53,510 nt of DNA from the NCBI GenBank assembly GCA_046345315.1, contig JBKDKA010000112.1:1-53510 (forward strand). Direction: 5' to 3'. The notes under the pieces are model-generated. The model was given only the letters and a program-made list of their open reading frames with translations, was not told the origin of the DNA and did no database searches. Position numbers and translations under genes: made by a program. This document shows positions 9,503 through 18,708 of this stretch, piece after piece (positions within the stretch are counted from its first letter, which is position 1; every line of letters starts with the position of its first letter). The stretch comes from F1-80-MAGs062 sp046345315 (GTDB lineage Bacteria > Planctomycetota > Planctomycetia > Planctomycetales > Planctomycetaceae).

Positions 9503-11121
9503 CGCGATCGGCTCACTGCGGTGACTCGAGCGGAAAGGCTGGCTTCTGATCGACTTCTTCGAAGCTGAACAACGACGCCGGAACCACCACGAGCATCATA
9601 GATCCAGAGTTCCCGAATCAGGCGTGCTGAAACAATTCGTGAAACGCGTGACGGCTGTCCGATTGTGGCGATCACCTGCTCCGCGGTCATGTCCGTGACA
9701 ACACGCCCTTCTCGCATGGCCAGCTGAACGTTATCACTCGGGAGAGCGTTGATCTGAGATGAGGTCAGCCATTCATTGCGAATGCGCTCCCATCCCAGCG
9801 ACTTCAGCTGCTGCTCAATTCGACTCGCTTCCGCGGGAGCCTGCTCCCCGGCAACGGCCCAAGCTCGCTTCAGGACATCGGCTCCCGCTTCCCGGAATGA
9901 ACTGACCTGCCAGCGGTCGGCCACGTAAAGATATTCGCCGGCTGTTCTCAGCAGCCCGTCGAGCCCTGAATCCGCGAATTTGTTTTCCTGCGCTGTCGTC
10001 CACTGCTTCAGAGCCGGAATCCACTCCTCGGTGCGACTCCGCTTCTTCAAAATGTCTCCAAGCTGTTCCAGTTCAGCGCGGCTGAGCTCGGAAATATGCT
10101 TCAGGCGAAACGCAGCCTCATCGTCTTCCAGCTTTACCGCAGCCTGCTCTTCTTCAGGCAGGACCTCTCGCAGTTGAGTGGCCAGAACAAAGCCGTTACT
10201 CCCATCAGCTTCACGACGTCCCAGAATCTGATGGTTCATCGCGTCTCGAAAGAGACGTCGGTGTATTCGCAGCCGCAGTGTTTCGTCCGCCTCGGAATAC
10301 ATCAGCACTGCATCTTTCTCAAATCGCTGGCTGAGAGCCTCGTCCCATTGTGAATCAGGAACATCCCAGCCCTTCAGATGCTCACGTATCTGGCGAAACA
10401 GTTCTTCTGCTGTCACATCTTTCGGCTGCGTGTCTGAAGGCTTCGAAGTACCCGTCGGAAAGAGTTGTCGCGACAGTAACAGAATTGATTCAAACCGAAC
10501 CTCCGCTGCCAGACGCTCACCAAGCCCTAAGGTGGTGGCTGTCTCGGCATGTTCCCGGAGTGCCCTGACGTCATCCTGAAACCGAACTCGAAGGCGTCTG
10601 AATCCCTCCATTCGAACAGTCTGTACCTCAGCACGAAGGCGATCATCTTTGTAGAAGTCTGCGATTCTCAGATAACTCTCTGCAAGTGCGTATAACTGAT
10701 CAGATTCGTTCTCCGGGAATCGGGCCGCTTCTTTCCGAATGCGTTCCACATCGGTGTCTCCGATGATCATTCGACTGACATCAAATGTCATCCGCCCGGA
10801 GCTCATTCGCAGGATGCCGGAAACCTCCATCGTCTGCCCTGTCTGCAGCTTCTCCGGAACAGGATTGTTTTTCGGGGCTGTCATCGCAATCGGAAGCATG
10901 ATCAGGCGAAAGTTCTGCGCAGTTCGCCCTTCGTAACGGCCAGCCACGGAGATTTTCTGGCCTTCATTCGCCCAAGATTCCCAGCTTGCTTTCTTCTCGA
11001 GCATCTCCTGAACAGTCATGGTACTGGCAGAAACCTGTGGCATGACCGAAAACAGGGACATCATGACGCATGGAGCCAGCAGCGACCGTGACCATCGAAT
11101 TGCAGACATCAGTGCCATCAT
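9499..11121 (-). CDS. Exported protein of unknown function with BamE-like C-terminal motif
   Basis: 540 residues. An N-terminal signal peptide (about 1-32, ending VMPQVSAS) predicts export. After a beta-rich part at about 55-115 (VAGRYEGRTAQNFRLIMLPIAM, QTMEVSGILRMSSGRMTFDVSRMII) the chain is mostly helical and charged. Near the C-terminus MTAEQVIATIGQPSRV...RELWIYD resembles the short motif of BamE/SmpA-like lipoproteins, though there is no lipobox. I do not recognise the family as a whole. It overlaps its neighbours by 4 bp on both sides (ATGA at 11118-11121 and at 9499-9502), so the three products are probably made in step. Confidence 0.8.
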   Translation of the reverse strand: MMALMSAIRWSRSLLAPCVMMSLFSVMPQVSASTMTVQEMLEKKASWESWANEGQKISVAGRYEGRTAQNFRLIMLPIAMTAPKNNPVPEKLQTGQTMEVSGILRMSSGRMTFDVSRMIIGDTDVERIRKEAARFPENESDQLYALAESYLRIADFYKDDRLRAEVQTVRMEGFRRLRVRFQDDVRALREHAETATTLGLGERLAAEVRFESILLLSRQLFPTGTSKPSDTQPKDVTAEELFRQIREHLKGWDVPDSQWDEALSQRFEKDAVLMYSEADETLRLRIHRRLFRDAMNHQILGRREADGSNGFVLATQLREVLPEEEQAAVKLEDDEAAFRLKHISELSRAELEQLGDILKKRSRTEEWIPALKQWTTAQENKFADSGLDGLLRTAGEYLYVADRWQVSSFREAGADVLKRAWAVAGEQAPAEASRIEQQLKSLGWERIRNEWLTSSQINALPSDNVQLAMREGRVVTDMTAEQVIATIGQPSRVSRIVSARLIRELWIYDARGGSGVVVQLRRSRSEASLSARVTAVSRSR

Positions 11122-12527
11122 CGCTGTTGCTCCTTCTGCTGTCTTCGGACGGCGTCTTCTGTGTTCATCCGAATGATGTCCGTCGATGCAAGGAAAGTCT
11201 GCTGTTTCTCAAGCTGACTGGCGATGGCAGGATCTTCATCAACAGGAAGTCCGGCAGTTCTGCAGTGCAGCGACGTGGTGAGCAGTGTCCAGCTGTCCGG
11301 ACGAAGTCGAATCAGCCACTCTCCGGAATCCCCTGACGGAGTCACGCAGGACTCTATCATCGCTGCAAAGATGAGTGACGCGTCCGGCATCGATCGAGCC
11401 GCATGAGCCATGGCTGTCGAGTCGATCAGGACCCGCACCGAGTCCACTTCGAGCGTGGGTGGCAGATCAAGTTCAACTTCGGAAGACTGCGGGTCGAGCA
11501 CAATCACGCGACATTGGAAGATGTGCCACCCGTCCTGGAGACTTCGAGCCGCCGAGTTGGCTCGGTTCGGATCCGGTCGCTGATTCTTCTCATACGTCGA
11601 CTGAAGTTCGGAGATCAGGTCCAGACTGCTCAGATGATTGACGGCGCGAGTTTCGTTCAGCAGGTTTTCACTGAGCTGAAACTCGCGATCATTCTTTCCA
11701 AGGATGCCTGCGGCATCCGTGACTTTGATGAGCGCCAATTCAAGCTCTTCAAGATTGCCTGCTTTGAGGCATTCACTGGCTCTGTCGGTATAGGTGACCC
11801 ACTGATACCGAGCATTCTCGATCTGTTTTCGATGCCAGGACCACCATCCAGTGAGACCGACTGCGACGAAGACGCCCACCATCGCAAGTCGAAACGGTGT
11901 GAATGTCCTCTTCGCAATGCGACGCACATCAGCTCGCGGAACCGGGCGTTCAGCTCGACCTCTGTCGGCGGTCTGATCGTCACCTCTGCCAGCAGCCGAA
12001 GACGTCTTCCGAACGGAATCAGAACCACGACGCACTGAACGCCCCGATGTTTCAGATGCCGCTGAGGAAACGCCCGATCTTGCTGACTCAGCTGATGGCC
12101 GTTGTTTCCCGGAGCCGGGTTTTCCGGCACTGCGCGACGACCCACGATCCTCGCCGGTTTCGTTTCGGCTGCGTTTTTCCGGACTGCTGGTTTGCCCTGC
12201 AGGGATCAGTTCTCGAGTGGCCGCAGCAAGCCGGTTGCCGAACGACCCGCCGATCACCTCACTGGCGACTCGCCGAGTCGCCGGATAAACATTGACGGGA
12301 AGGATGAAGAAGTGAGTGCCGCACCGACTGCATGAAGCCTGCTGGGACGTGAGCTGACGGATACCGGAAACGGTGGCTCCACAGGAACACGGCAACTGAT
12401 AGGGAACCACAATATCGGCGGCGGCTGTACCCAGCAGCTTGGCTTTCGCACGTCGAAATTTTGTCACCAGGTCCGACATTCTGTGTTTCCGCGAAACTGC
12501 GAATGCCTCGGATCCCGTGACGCTCAT
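11118..12527 (-). CDS. Zinc-ribbon, single-pass membrane protein of unknown function
   Basis: 469 residues. Near the N-terminus there are two paired-cysteine knuckles, Cys47/Cys49 (PCSCG) and Cys66/Cys69 (CSRCG), suggesting a small zinc ribbon. Residues about 105-200 are a low-complexity linker rich in Ser, Arg, Gly and Glu. A membrane segment follows at about 212-231 (PFRLAMVGVFVAVGLTGWWSW), so the zinc ribbon should be cytosolic and the C-terminal half extracytoplasmic. That half begins helical and ends in a beta-rich part (LDLPPTLEVDSVRVLIDSTAMA). First gene of the three-gene coupled cluster. An internal ATG at 12479 (MSDLVTKFRR) is an alternative start. Function unknown. Confidence 0.78.
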   Translation of the reverse strand: MSVTGSEAFAVSRKHRMSDLVTKFRRAKAKLLGTAAADIVVPYQLPCSCGATVSGIRQLTSQQASCSRCGTHFFILPVNVYPATRRVASEVIGGSFGNRLAAATRELIPAGQTSSPEKRSRNETGEDRGSSRSAGKPGSGKQRPSAESARSGVSSAASETSGRSVRRGSDSVRKTSSAAGRGDDQTADRGRAERPVPRADVRRIAKRTFTPFRLAMVGVFVAVGLTGWWSWHRKQIENARYQWVTYTDRASECLKAGNLEELELALIKVTDAAGILGKNDREFQLSENLLNETRAVNHLSSLDLISELQSTYEKNQRPDPNRANSAARSLQDGWHIFQCRVIVLDPQSSEVELDLPPTLEVDSVRVLIDSTAMAHAARSMPDASLIFAAMIESCVTPSGDSGEWLIRLRPDSWTLLTTSLHCRTAGLPVDEDPAIASQLEKQQTFLASTDIIRMNTEDAVRRQQKEQQR

Positions 12528-12888
12528 CAGTTCAGATCAGAACATAACCGATGCAGGCGTTCCCGAAAAGTTTCGGCCGAAAACTCAGGCAAAAATCGGT
12601 AACCCGGCCGTCCGGGAATTTCCTGAATGTTGCTTTTTGTAATCGCTGATTACTGCCTGTTTTTCTTTTTTTACCCAGATCGCTGCAGCGCTGCAGGTTA
12701 TTCTTTCCGCGCAGGTGGAGTTGTCTCTGCAGCGTTCAGAATGTTTTCTGATAATCGGACCGCATTCTCTTTGAGTTCTCTCAGAAAGCATGGGTAAGCT
12801 GGCGTTTCCATTTCTGAAGAGTGTTTCCGGCATCGTGGAGTTCCGTCAAAGGAAGAGAGAACCATCGGTGTCTGGTCGGAGGTTGATC
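12528..12888. other. Divergent intergenic region
   Basis: Lies between the start of the zinc-ribbon membrane gene (minus) and the YTV-repeat gene (plus) and should carry both promoters. I see an AT-rich patch at about 12625-12670 with a T-run, but no promoter boxes I can assign. An open frame extends the YTV gene upstream to 12790. It lacks a ribosome site and a signal peptide start, so it is treated as non-coding. Confidence 0.45.
12878..12882 (+). promoter_or_regulatory. Ribosome binding site deciding the YTV gene start
   Basis: GGAGG ends six bases before the ATG at 12889. That ATG also puts a standard signal peptide at the N-terminus, which selects it over the in-frame ATG at 12790. Confidence 0.85.
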
Positions 12889-14187
12889 ATGTTGATGCGT
12901 CTCACTGGAATCGTTTTTCTGAGTCTGGTGGCCGTTCAGAACACTGCATTTGCCGGGCTGTGCGGCGTGCCATCGTACAACTGCTGCCCGACAGCCGCGT
13001 GTGCGCCGGCTTCCTGCTACACGACATGTCGTGTGGTGCAGGAAACCTGCTATCGTTCCGTCTGTGAGACGGTCTACGAACCGGAGCAATACAAGGTGAT
13101 GCGGACAGTTTATGAGAACGTCTATGAAGATGTTCCTCAGACCTGTTATCGCACTGTGCAGGAAACAGCTTTCCGCGACGAAACATACACGGTCTGCCGG
13201 CCGGTGACAGAAACGGCAGTTCGCACCGAGAACTACTGTGTTCAGCGCCCAGTCTGGGAAACCAATTATCGCGAATGCAATTACACGGTTCAGCGCCCGG
13301 TCTGGGAAGAGCAGGTGCGTGAAAATCGCTACACCGTGATGCAGCCGGTCTGCGAGACTGTTGAGCGTCAGTGCCAGCAGACGGTGATGAAATGCGTCAC
13401 CGAGACTGTTCAGCAGGAACGCTGCTACACGGTCATGCGTCCTGAAACTCGCACTCGCTGCGTTCGCCGCATGGCTGGGCAGTGGGTGAGCCAGACTCAG
13501 TGCATCCCCGGCCCGGTGGTTCCACGTGTCGTCTGCGGTCCATGCGGTCCGAGTCTTTGTATGACTCAGTGCCCACCGCGACAGATCGTCCGACGCGTCT
13601 GGTGCCCACAGGTCGTTGAACAGCAGGTTCCGTACACAGTCATGGTGCCACAGGTCGTCCGACAGGCTTGCCCGGTTCAGGTCACTCGTTATGTTCCTGA
13701 GACTGTCGTGAAGACCTATCCGGTTCAGATCACTCGTATGGTGCCCAAGGAAGTTGTGCAGAGAATTCCTTATCGCACCTGCCGGATGGAAACAGAGACG
13801 AAGGTTCAGAGAATTCCTTATCAGGTCTGTAAGTTCGTGACAGAACAGAAGACTCGAGAAATTCCTTATACCGTGTGCCGAATGGTCTCCGAGACGAAAA
13901 CACGTCAGGTGCCCCACTGCGTGACGAAGCAGGTTGCGTACACTTCCACGACTCGCGTCTGCCGACAGGTGCCTCGCCAGGTGGAAAGCACCTGCACTCG
14001 AATGGTCGCAAAACAGGTTGTTCGTCAGGTTCCTTACACTGTCTGTCGAATGGTTCCTGAAACCGTCTGTGGAGCATCGTTCTGTGCTCCTGGCATACCA
14101 GGTGGCGGTTGTGCGTCCGGAGACTGTGGCGTCACTGACAATGGTGCTCCACTGAGCCCCGTTGCTGATCCGCTGGCAGCTCAGTAA
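12889..14187 (+). CDS. YTV-repeat, cysteine-rich exported protein (probable planctomycete cell-wall protein)
   Basis: 432 residues from the ATG chosen by ribosome site and signal peptide (MLMRLTGIVFLSLVAVQNTAFAG). Nearly the whole mature chain is a degenerate repeat of about 16-22 residues of the form YTVxRPVxET or YxVCxxVxET, for example YTVCRPVTET, YTVQRPVWEE, YTVMQPVCET and YTVCRMVPET. Cysteine is very frequent, including PSYNCCPTAACAPASC just after the signal. The YTV family was described from Rhodopirellula baltica and its members were found in cell-wall fractions, so a disulfide-linked structural envelope role is likely. The upstream gene is divergent and a terminator follows, so the gene is monocistronic. 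The repeats make the antisense strand open as well; that is a by-product. Confidence 0.9.
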   Translation: MLMRLTGIVFLSLVAVQNTAFAGLCGVPSYNCCPTAACAPASCYTTCRVVQETCYRSVCETVYEPEQYKVMRTVYENVYEDVPQTCYRTVQETAFRDETYTVCRPVTETAVRTENYCVQRPVWETNYRECNYTVQRPVWEEQVRENRYTVMQPVCETVERQCQQTVMKCVTETVQQERCYTVMRPETRTRCVRRMAGQWVSQTQCIPGPVVPRVVCGPCGPSLCMTQCPPRQIVRRVWCPQVVEQQVPYTVMVPQVVRQACPVQVTRYVPETVVKTYPVQITRMVPKEVVQRIPYRTCRMETETKVQRIPYQVCKFVTEQKTREIPYTVCRMVSETKTRQVPHCVTKQVAYTSTTRVCRQVPRQVESTCTRMVAKQVVRQVPYTVCRMVPETVCGASFCAPGIPGGGCASGDCGVTDNGAPLSPVADPLAAQ

Positions 14188-14580
14188 GTCGGAAACTGGT
14201 GGGCGGGGAACGGCGACCGGGGAACCGGGAACTGGCAACAGAGAATCAACACGGGCGTGATGACTGCAACTCGGTCATCACGCCCGAATTCTTTTGCAGC
14301 GAGTAAAATATTCAGCGGCATGGGACACCATGCCTCCATGATTCCCGGCGAGTCGTCATCACTCTCCGACTGATGACATGCAACTCATGACGTGCGATGG
14401 AACCGGACAGAGTTGCGAGGGCCATCTTGAAGCGGGTGCCATCCGTACACGAAATACGCACCGTCGGAATGGGAAAAGAAATCTGAACGGTATCGCCGGA
14501 CTGGCTCGGTAAATTATAATCTGACAGGGATGCTCGCTGACGTGCTGCATCGCGATTCACATTCTGTTCAGGACACTGCC
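14188..14580. other. Intergenic region between YTV and DUF1501 genes
   Basis: Contains the terminator at 14252-14295. The remaining part to 14580 has no recognisable gene. The DUF1501 promoter should lie here but was not identified. Confidence 0.4.
14252..14295 (+). terminator. Hairpin terminator after the YTV gene
   Basis: A 13-bp perfect stem, left arm 14252-14264 (CGGGCGTGATGAC) and right arm 14274-14286, with a 9-nt loop. It is followed by AATTCTTTT, a short interrupted T-tract. It lies 65 bp after the stop codon. Confidence 0.75.
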
Positions 14581-16101
14581 ATGTCTCGATCGACAAGCCG
14601 GAGTGATTTCAGCGGAACCCAGTACTCGAATTCCGAGTCCACACCGCAGACACCGGGGTCTCGACGTGAATTCCTGCAGCAGAACGCGATGGGAATCGGC
14701 GGCGTTGCACTTGCCTGGATTCTGCATCAGGAGAATGCAGCTGCCGCTCCGAAGAAACTTCCGAAGGATCGACCGCATTACGACCTGAAGCAGAAGGAAC
14801 CTCAGTTCCCCGCTCAGGCTCGCGCGATGATTTCCTTATTCCAGCACGGTGGTCCGTCGCACATGGATCTGACGGATCCGAAACCGGAACTGACGAAGTA
14901 TTCGGGAACAGACTACGGCGGGCAGGTTGACTTCAGTTTTGTGAATCAGGCGAGCAAGAAGCTGTTCGGCAGTCCGTTTCGATTTCGAAAGCACGGACAA
15001 TGCGGAACGGAGATTTCCGAACTGCTGCCGCATCTCGGATCAATTGTCGACGACATCTGTCTGATTCGAAGCATGCACACCGGGGCGAATGGCCACGAAG
15101 TCTCGATCCGCTACTTTCACGGTGGCATCCCGGGTGTTCTGGGTCGGCCGCATCTGGCTTCGTGGATTGTCTATGGGCTTGGCACTGTAAGCCAGGATCT
15201 GCCCGCATACATGGTTCTGACGGATCCGGGTGGTCACCCGGTGGATGGTGTCAACAACTGGTCGAATGGGTTCATGCCACCGTTGTTTCAGGGAACGGTA
15301 CTTCGCCCGACAGAACCTCGCATTCTGAATCTGGATCCACCTCCGTATCTTCGCGGACGTCTGCAGGAGCAGACACTGACTCTGCTGCGGCGATTGAATC
15401 AGAATCATCTGAATGCTCATCCTGCAGAAGCTGACCTGGAAGCTCGAATTTCGAGCTACGAACTGGCCGCCAGAATGCAGACTGCGGCTCGTGAGGCTCT
15501 TGATATCACTCAGGAGACCAAAGCCACTCAGGAAATGTATGGTCTGCATCAGGATGAAACCCGCGAATACGGCACTCGATGCCTGATTGCCAGAAGATTG
15601 GTTGAACGAGGTGTTCGGTTCGTTCAGGCCTTCCATTCGGGCCAGCCATGGGACAACCACAGTGGCATCATGACCGGGCTTCCCGCCATCTGCCGGAAAA
15701 CAGACCAGCCCTCCGCTGCACTGGTGAAAGACCTGAAACAGCGCGGAATGCTGGATTCCACGATTGTGCACTGGGGCGGAGAAATCGGACGCCTCCCGGT
15801 AACGCAGGAACACGGATCACCGGCCGCTGCCGGACGAGACCACAACGGTCAGGGTTTCAGCATCTGGCTCGCCGGTGGCGGCATCAAGGGTGGCATGACG
15901 TTCGGAAACACCGACGAGTTCGGGCATAAGGCCGTCGACAACGTTGTGACTCCCAACGACTATCAGGCGACGCTTCTGCGACTCTTTGGGTTGAATCATG
16001 AGCAGCTGATTTTCCTTCACAACGGTCAGGAACAGATCATCACCAACTCCAGAGGCGGGCGCGTGGTCCCGGAGATTCTGAGATCGCCGGAACTGGCATA
16101 G
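14581..16101 (+). CDS. DUF1501 domain-containing protein with Tat signal
   Basis: 506 residues from the ATG at 14581. The N-terminal region carries a twin-arginine motif, SRREFLQQNAMGIGGVALAWIL, so export in folded form is expected. The sulfatase-like DUF1501 landmarks are readable: FQHGGPSHMDLTDPKP, LIRSMHTGANGHE, RCLIARRLVERGVRFVQ, PWDNHSG, and HWGGEIGRLP followed by GRDHNGQGFSIWLAGGG. DUF1501 proteins are abundant in planctomycetes and resemble the alkaline-phosphatase/sulfatase fold; their substrates are unknown. They usually sit next to DUF1549/DUF1553 cytochrome-like genes, but no such partner is present here. An in-frame ATG at 14530 would add 17 residues that contribute nothing to the signal. 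Confidence 0.9.
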   Translation: MSRSTSRSDFSGTQYSNSESTPQTPGSRREFLQQNAMGIGGVALAWILHQENAAAAPKKLPKDRPHYDLKQKEPQFPAQARAMISLFQHGGPSHMDLTDPKPELTKYSGTDYGGQVDFSFVNQASKKLFGSPFRFRKHGQCGTEISELLPHLGSIVDDICLIRSMHTGANGHEVSIRYFHGGIPGVLGRPHLASWIVYGLGTVSQDLPAYMVLTDPGGHPVDGVNNWSNGFMPPLFQGTVLRPTEPRILNLDPPPYLRGRLQEQTLTLLRRLNQNHLNAHPAEADLEARISSYELAARMQTAAREALDITQETKATQEMYGLHQDETREYGTRCLIARRLVERGVRFVQAFHSGQPWDNHSGIMTGLPAICRKTDQPSAALVKDLKQRGMLDSTIVHWGGEIGRLPVTQEHGSPAAAGRDHNGQGFSIWLAGGGIKGGMTFGNTDEFGHKAVDNVVTPNDYQATLLRLFGLNHEQLIFLHNGQEQIITNSRGGRVVPEILRSPELA

Positions 16102-16859
16102 AGCGCATTTCAAAATCGGTGCAGGCACCATTGTTGCTCGGTTAACGCCGATTGCGGATGACAGAAAACGCAATGTGTGACCGGACTGCACTTCGCGATC
16201 TTCGCGTCCTTGAACAGCAGAACGGCATAGAACAGAAGCTCACAATGTTCACGAAGTTGAATCTGCGTGACTCGTGACATGATCGGTTTAGCTGGACAGC
16301 GCCATGTTTTGTATTGAAGACGCAGGAAATCAATGCCAGCAAATGAGTTGCGCAACAGAAGCCGTGCACTGATTCCATCGTTACATAATCATCGGTGAGG
16401 CAATGAGGTTCGCCGAAAATCGATTGCGGCACCTCGAAGGGAGGGCGAAGCTCCTGCTGAGCCGCTTCGGCCACTCAACGTCGCCCATGACGACGGCTGG
16501 GCAGGAGCCTCGCCCTCCCGGATTACAGCATTGACACATTTCCGCCATTGCGGCCTTTCCGAGAACATGGCGCTGTCCAGTTAAACGGACAGCACCTTTC
16601 GCATTCCATCATTCCATAACTGACAATGCACCAGGCGGTCACGGGATTCCGTCTGCCGACGATTACGAAAACGGCCTGCATCCCGCAACGTTCTCCGCGT
16701 CTCATTGGCCAGTCCAGTTGGTTTTTCCTGAAAAACCTCGATGGCTGATGTGTTGCCGCTCAAAATCGCTTCTCGGTCCAGTTAAACTCGACGCATACGA
16801 AGAGATTTGAAAACACGCTGGAATCTGACTGAGGCATTCATCTGACCGGAGGTAGTTCG
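16102..16859. other. Intergenic region largely made of a MITE-like element
   Basis: No gene is supported. The core 16286-16586 is described as a repeat. To its right, at 16773-16784, the string CCAGTTAAACTC resembles the outer end of the element (CCAGTTAAAC), suggesting a further partial end. The start of the next gene has a good ribosome site (GGAGG at 16849-16853). Confidence 0.5.
16286..16586. repeat. MITE-like element with outer and inner inverted repeats
   Basis: The outer ends 16286-16308 and 16564-16586 are 23-nt inverted repeats with one mismatch (GTTTAGCTGGACAGCGCCAT and its complement). Nested inside, 16439-16463 and 16495-16519 are a second 25-nt inverted pair with three mismatches, beginning GGGAGGGCGAAGCTCCTGCT. 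No transposase is encoded. Parts of both repeats recur at 39279-39362, so the unit is dispersed. Length about 300 bp fits a non-autonomous mobile element. No target-site duplication could be confirmed. Confidence 0.75.
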
Positions 16860-18236
16860 ATGCTGAATTTTACCGGCGCCGGAAAGGCAAGAACCTGCAA
16901 CGGAGCAACTCGCCGAGATTTTCTTCAGGTGGGAACGCTGGGAGCGGCGGGGCTGACACTTTCAGATTACCTCCAGGCTCGAGAACAGGGCGCGGTGGCA
17001 TCGGGGCATGATGAAAAATCATGCATCATGATTTTCAATCTGGGAGCCCCCAGCCAGCTCGACACGTTTGACATGAAGCCCGGCGCCCCGGCCGAGGTGC
17101 GAGGGCCGTTTCAGCCGATCTCCACAGCATCTCCTCAGATTCAGCTGTCTGAGATTCTGCCTCGTCATGCGGAACTTGCGAAGCATTTTTCTCTGGTCCG
17201 CAGCTGCCACCACACGGGAGCTGCGGTTCACGATGCAGGCTGGCAGATGATGCAGACCGGGCGCCAGTTTTCCGGTGGCGTTGAAACACCGCATGCAGGA
17301 TCTGTCTTGAGTTTTTTGCGTGGCCGACGTTCTGACCTGCCACCGTTCATCGTTCTTCCGGAAACCATGGGACGCGGTGGTGGCAACCTCCCGAATGGTC
17401 AGGCAGGCGGTTTCCTCGGCAAAGGCCAGGATCCATTTGCCTTGATGGCCGATCCGTCGCGAGAAGACTTTCAGGTCCCTGATCTTCTGCCTCCTCAGAC
17501 GATCGGGGAAGTGCGGATGCAGCGGCGACGGCGACTGCGAGACCTCGTCGATCAGACCATTCAGGATTTCGAATCGACGGAGAACGCCTCACTGCTCGAC
17601 TCGAATTTTCAGTCGGCCTATCGTCTGATGACCAGTCAGCGAGCCCGCGATGCATTTGATCTGTCCAAAGAACCAAAGTCGGTTCGAGAACGTTACGGCA
17701 TGAATCGGTTCGGGCAGTGTTGCCTGCTCGCACGTCGACTGGTGGAAGCCGGGGTTCGATTCGTCACTGTGAACACGTTCCTGACAGTGTTTGATGAAAT
17801 TACCTGGGACATTCACGGCTCGAAGCCCTTCACATCGATTGAAGGGATGCGGGACATCGTGGCACCGTTGTATGATCAGGCTTATTCGGCACTCATCGAA
17901 GATCTGCTGCTTCGCGGGATGCTGGATGACACGATGGTGTGCAATCTTGCTGAGTTCGGTCGGACTCCTAAAGTGAATCCGGCTGGTGGCCGAGACCACT
18001 GGCCGCAGTGTTTCACGATCTACTTTGCCGGTGGTGGCGTGCAGGGTGGCCGAGTCGTGGGAGCCAGTGATCCGATGGGAGGCGTTCCGGCAGATCGACC
18101 TGTGATGCCGGCTGATGCAATTGCAACAATCTTCCACAGCCTTGGCCTGAAACTGGACTCGCATCTTCCGGGACCAGCCGGCAGACCATTTCCGCTCGTC
18201 GACTTCGGTCATCGAGAAATTCATGAGCTCTTCTGA
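16860..18236 (+). CDS. DUF1501 domain-containing protein with Tat-like signal
   Basis: 458 residues. The start is supported by GGAGG six bases before the ATG. The N-terminus has ATRRDFLQVGTLGAAGLTLSDYL, a twin-arginine signal. Family landmarks are IFNLGAPSQLDTFDMKP, LVRSCHHTGAAVHDAGWQMMQTG, CCLLARRLVEAGVRFVTVN, ITWDIHG, and NLAEFGRTPKVN followed by GRDHWPQCFTIYFAGGG. This is the same exported sulfatase-like family as the gene at 14581, but a distinct subgroup. The VOC and SDR genes follow on the same strand with gaps of about 50 bp, so co-transcription is possible. No DUF1549/DUF1553 partner is adjacent. Substrate unknown. Confidence 0.9.
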   Translation: MLNFTGAGKARTCNGATRRDFLQVGTLGAAGLTLSDYLQAREQGAVASGHDEKSCIMIFNLGAPSQLDTFDMKPGAPAEVRGPFQPISTASPQIQLSEILPRHAELAKHFSLVRSCHHTGAAVHDAGWQMMQTGRQFSGGVETPHAGSVLSFLRGRRSDLPPFIVLPETMGRGGGNLPNGQAGGFLGKGQDPFALMADPSREDFQVPDLLPPQTIGEVRMQRRRRLRDLVDQTIQDFESTENASLLDSNFQSAYRLMTSQRARDAFDLSKEPKSVRERYGMNRFGQCCLLARRLVEAGVRFVTVNTFLTVFDEITWDIHGSKPFTSIEGMRDIVAPLYDQAYSALIEDLLLRGMLDDTMVCNLAEFGRTPKVNPAGGRDHWPQCFTIYFAGGGVQGGRVVGASDPMGGVPADRPVMPADAIATIFHSLGLKLDSHLPGPAGRPFPLVDFGHREIHELF

Positions 18237-18288
18237 CAGGTTGCCATCATTTCGTCATGGCTGACCGTTGAACGTAATGGAAGACAAA

Positions 18289-18657
18289 ATGAATCCGGAC
18301 TTTTCAGCAACAATCCCAGTGATGCGGATCTTCGATGTCGCTCGAGCGAAGGATTTTTATTCGGGATTTCTGGGCTTTCAGGTCGACTGGGAACATCGGT
18401 TCGACGACAAATCCCCGACCTATCTTCAGGTTTCGCTCGGGTCACTGATTCTGCATCTGACGGAACATCACGGAGACTGTTGTCCGGGATCCACAGTATT
18501 TGTCAAAATCCGGGGCATCGATCATTTCCATGCCAACATCACATCGCGTGGTTATGGCTACATGAGACCGACGATCGAGCAGACAGCTTTCAGAACTCGC
18601 TGCGTGGAAGTCACGGATCCTTTCGGCAACCGGATTCGATTCAACGAAGAGCTCTGA
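18289..18657 (+). CDS. Small VOC family protein (bleomycin-resistance-like)
   Basis: 122 residues from the ATG at 18289, which is preceded by GGAAG at a suitable distance. Upstream in-frame TTG (18268) and ATG (18277) are less likely. One VOC domain: TIPVMRIFDVARAKDFYSGFLGFQVDWEHRF at the start, LILHLTEHHGD in the middle and VTDPFGNRIRFNE at the end, with the histidine and glutamate in the places where this group binds a metal or ligand. Such proteins dimerise. Some sequester bleomycin-type drugs, but many are of unknown role. It lies between DUF1501 and SDR genes on the same strand. Confidence 0.85.
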   Translation: MNPDFSATIPVMRIFDVARAKDFYSGFLGFQVDWEHRFDDKSPTYLQVSLGSLILHLTEHHGDCCPGSTVFVKIRGIDHFHANITSRGYGYMRPTIEQTAFRTRCVEVTDPFGNRIRFNEEL

Positions 18658-18708
18658 GCTGACAATCACCTCGATGGGCGTAAAATAGAAACACCAGCAA
18701 ACGGAAAA

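Noticed and set aside
12781..14238. 485-codon open frame on the minus strand opposite the YTV gene
   Set aside because: It arises from the biased codon pattern of the repeats on the plus strand. The plus-strand product has a signal peptide, a ribosome site and a known family.
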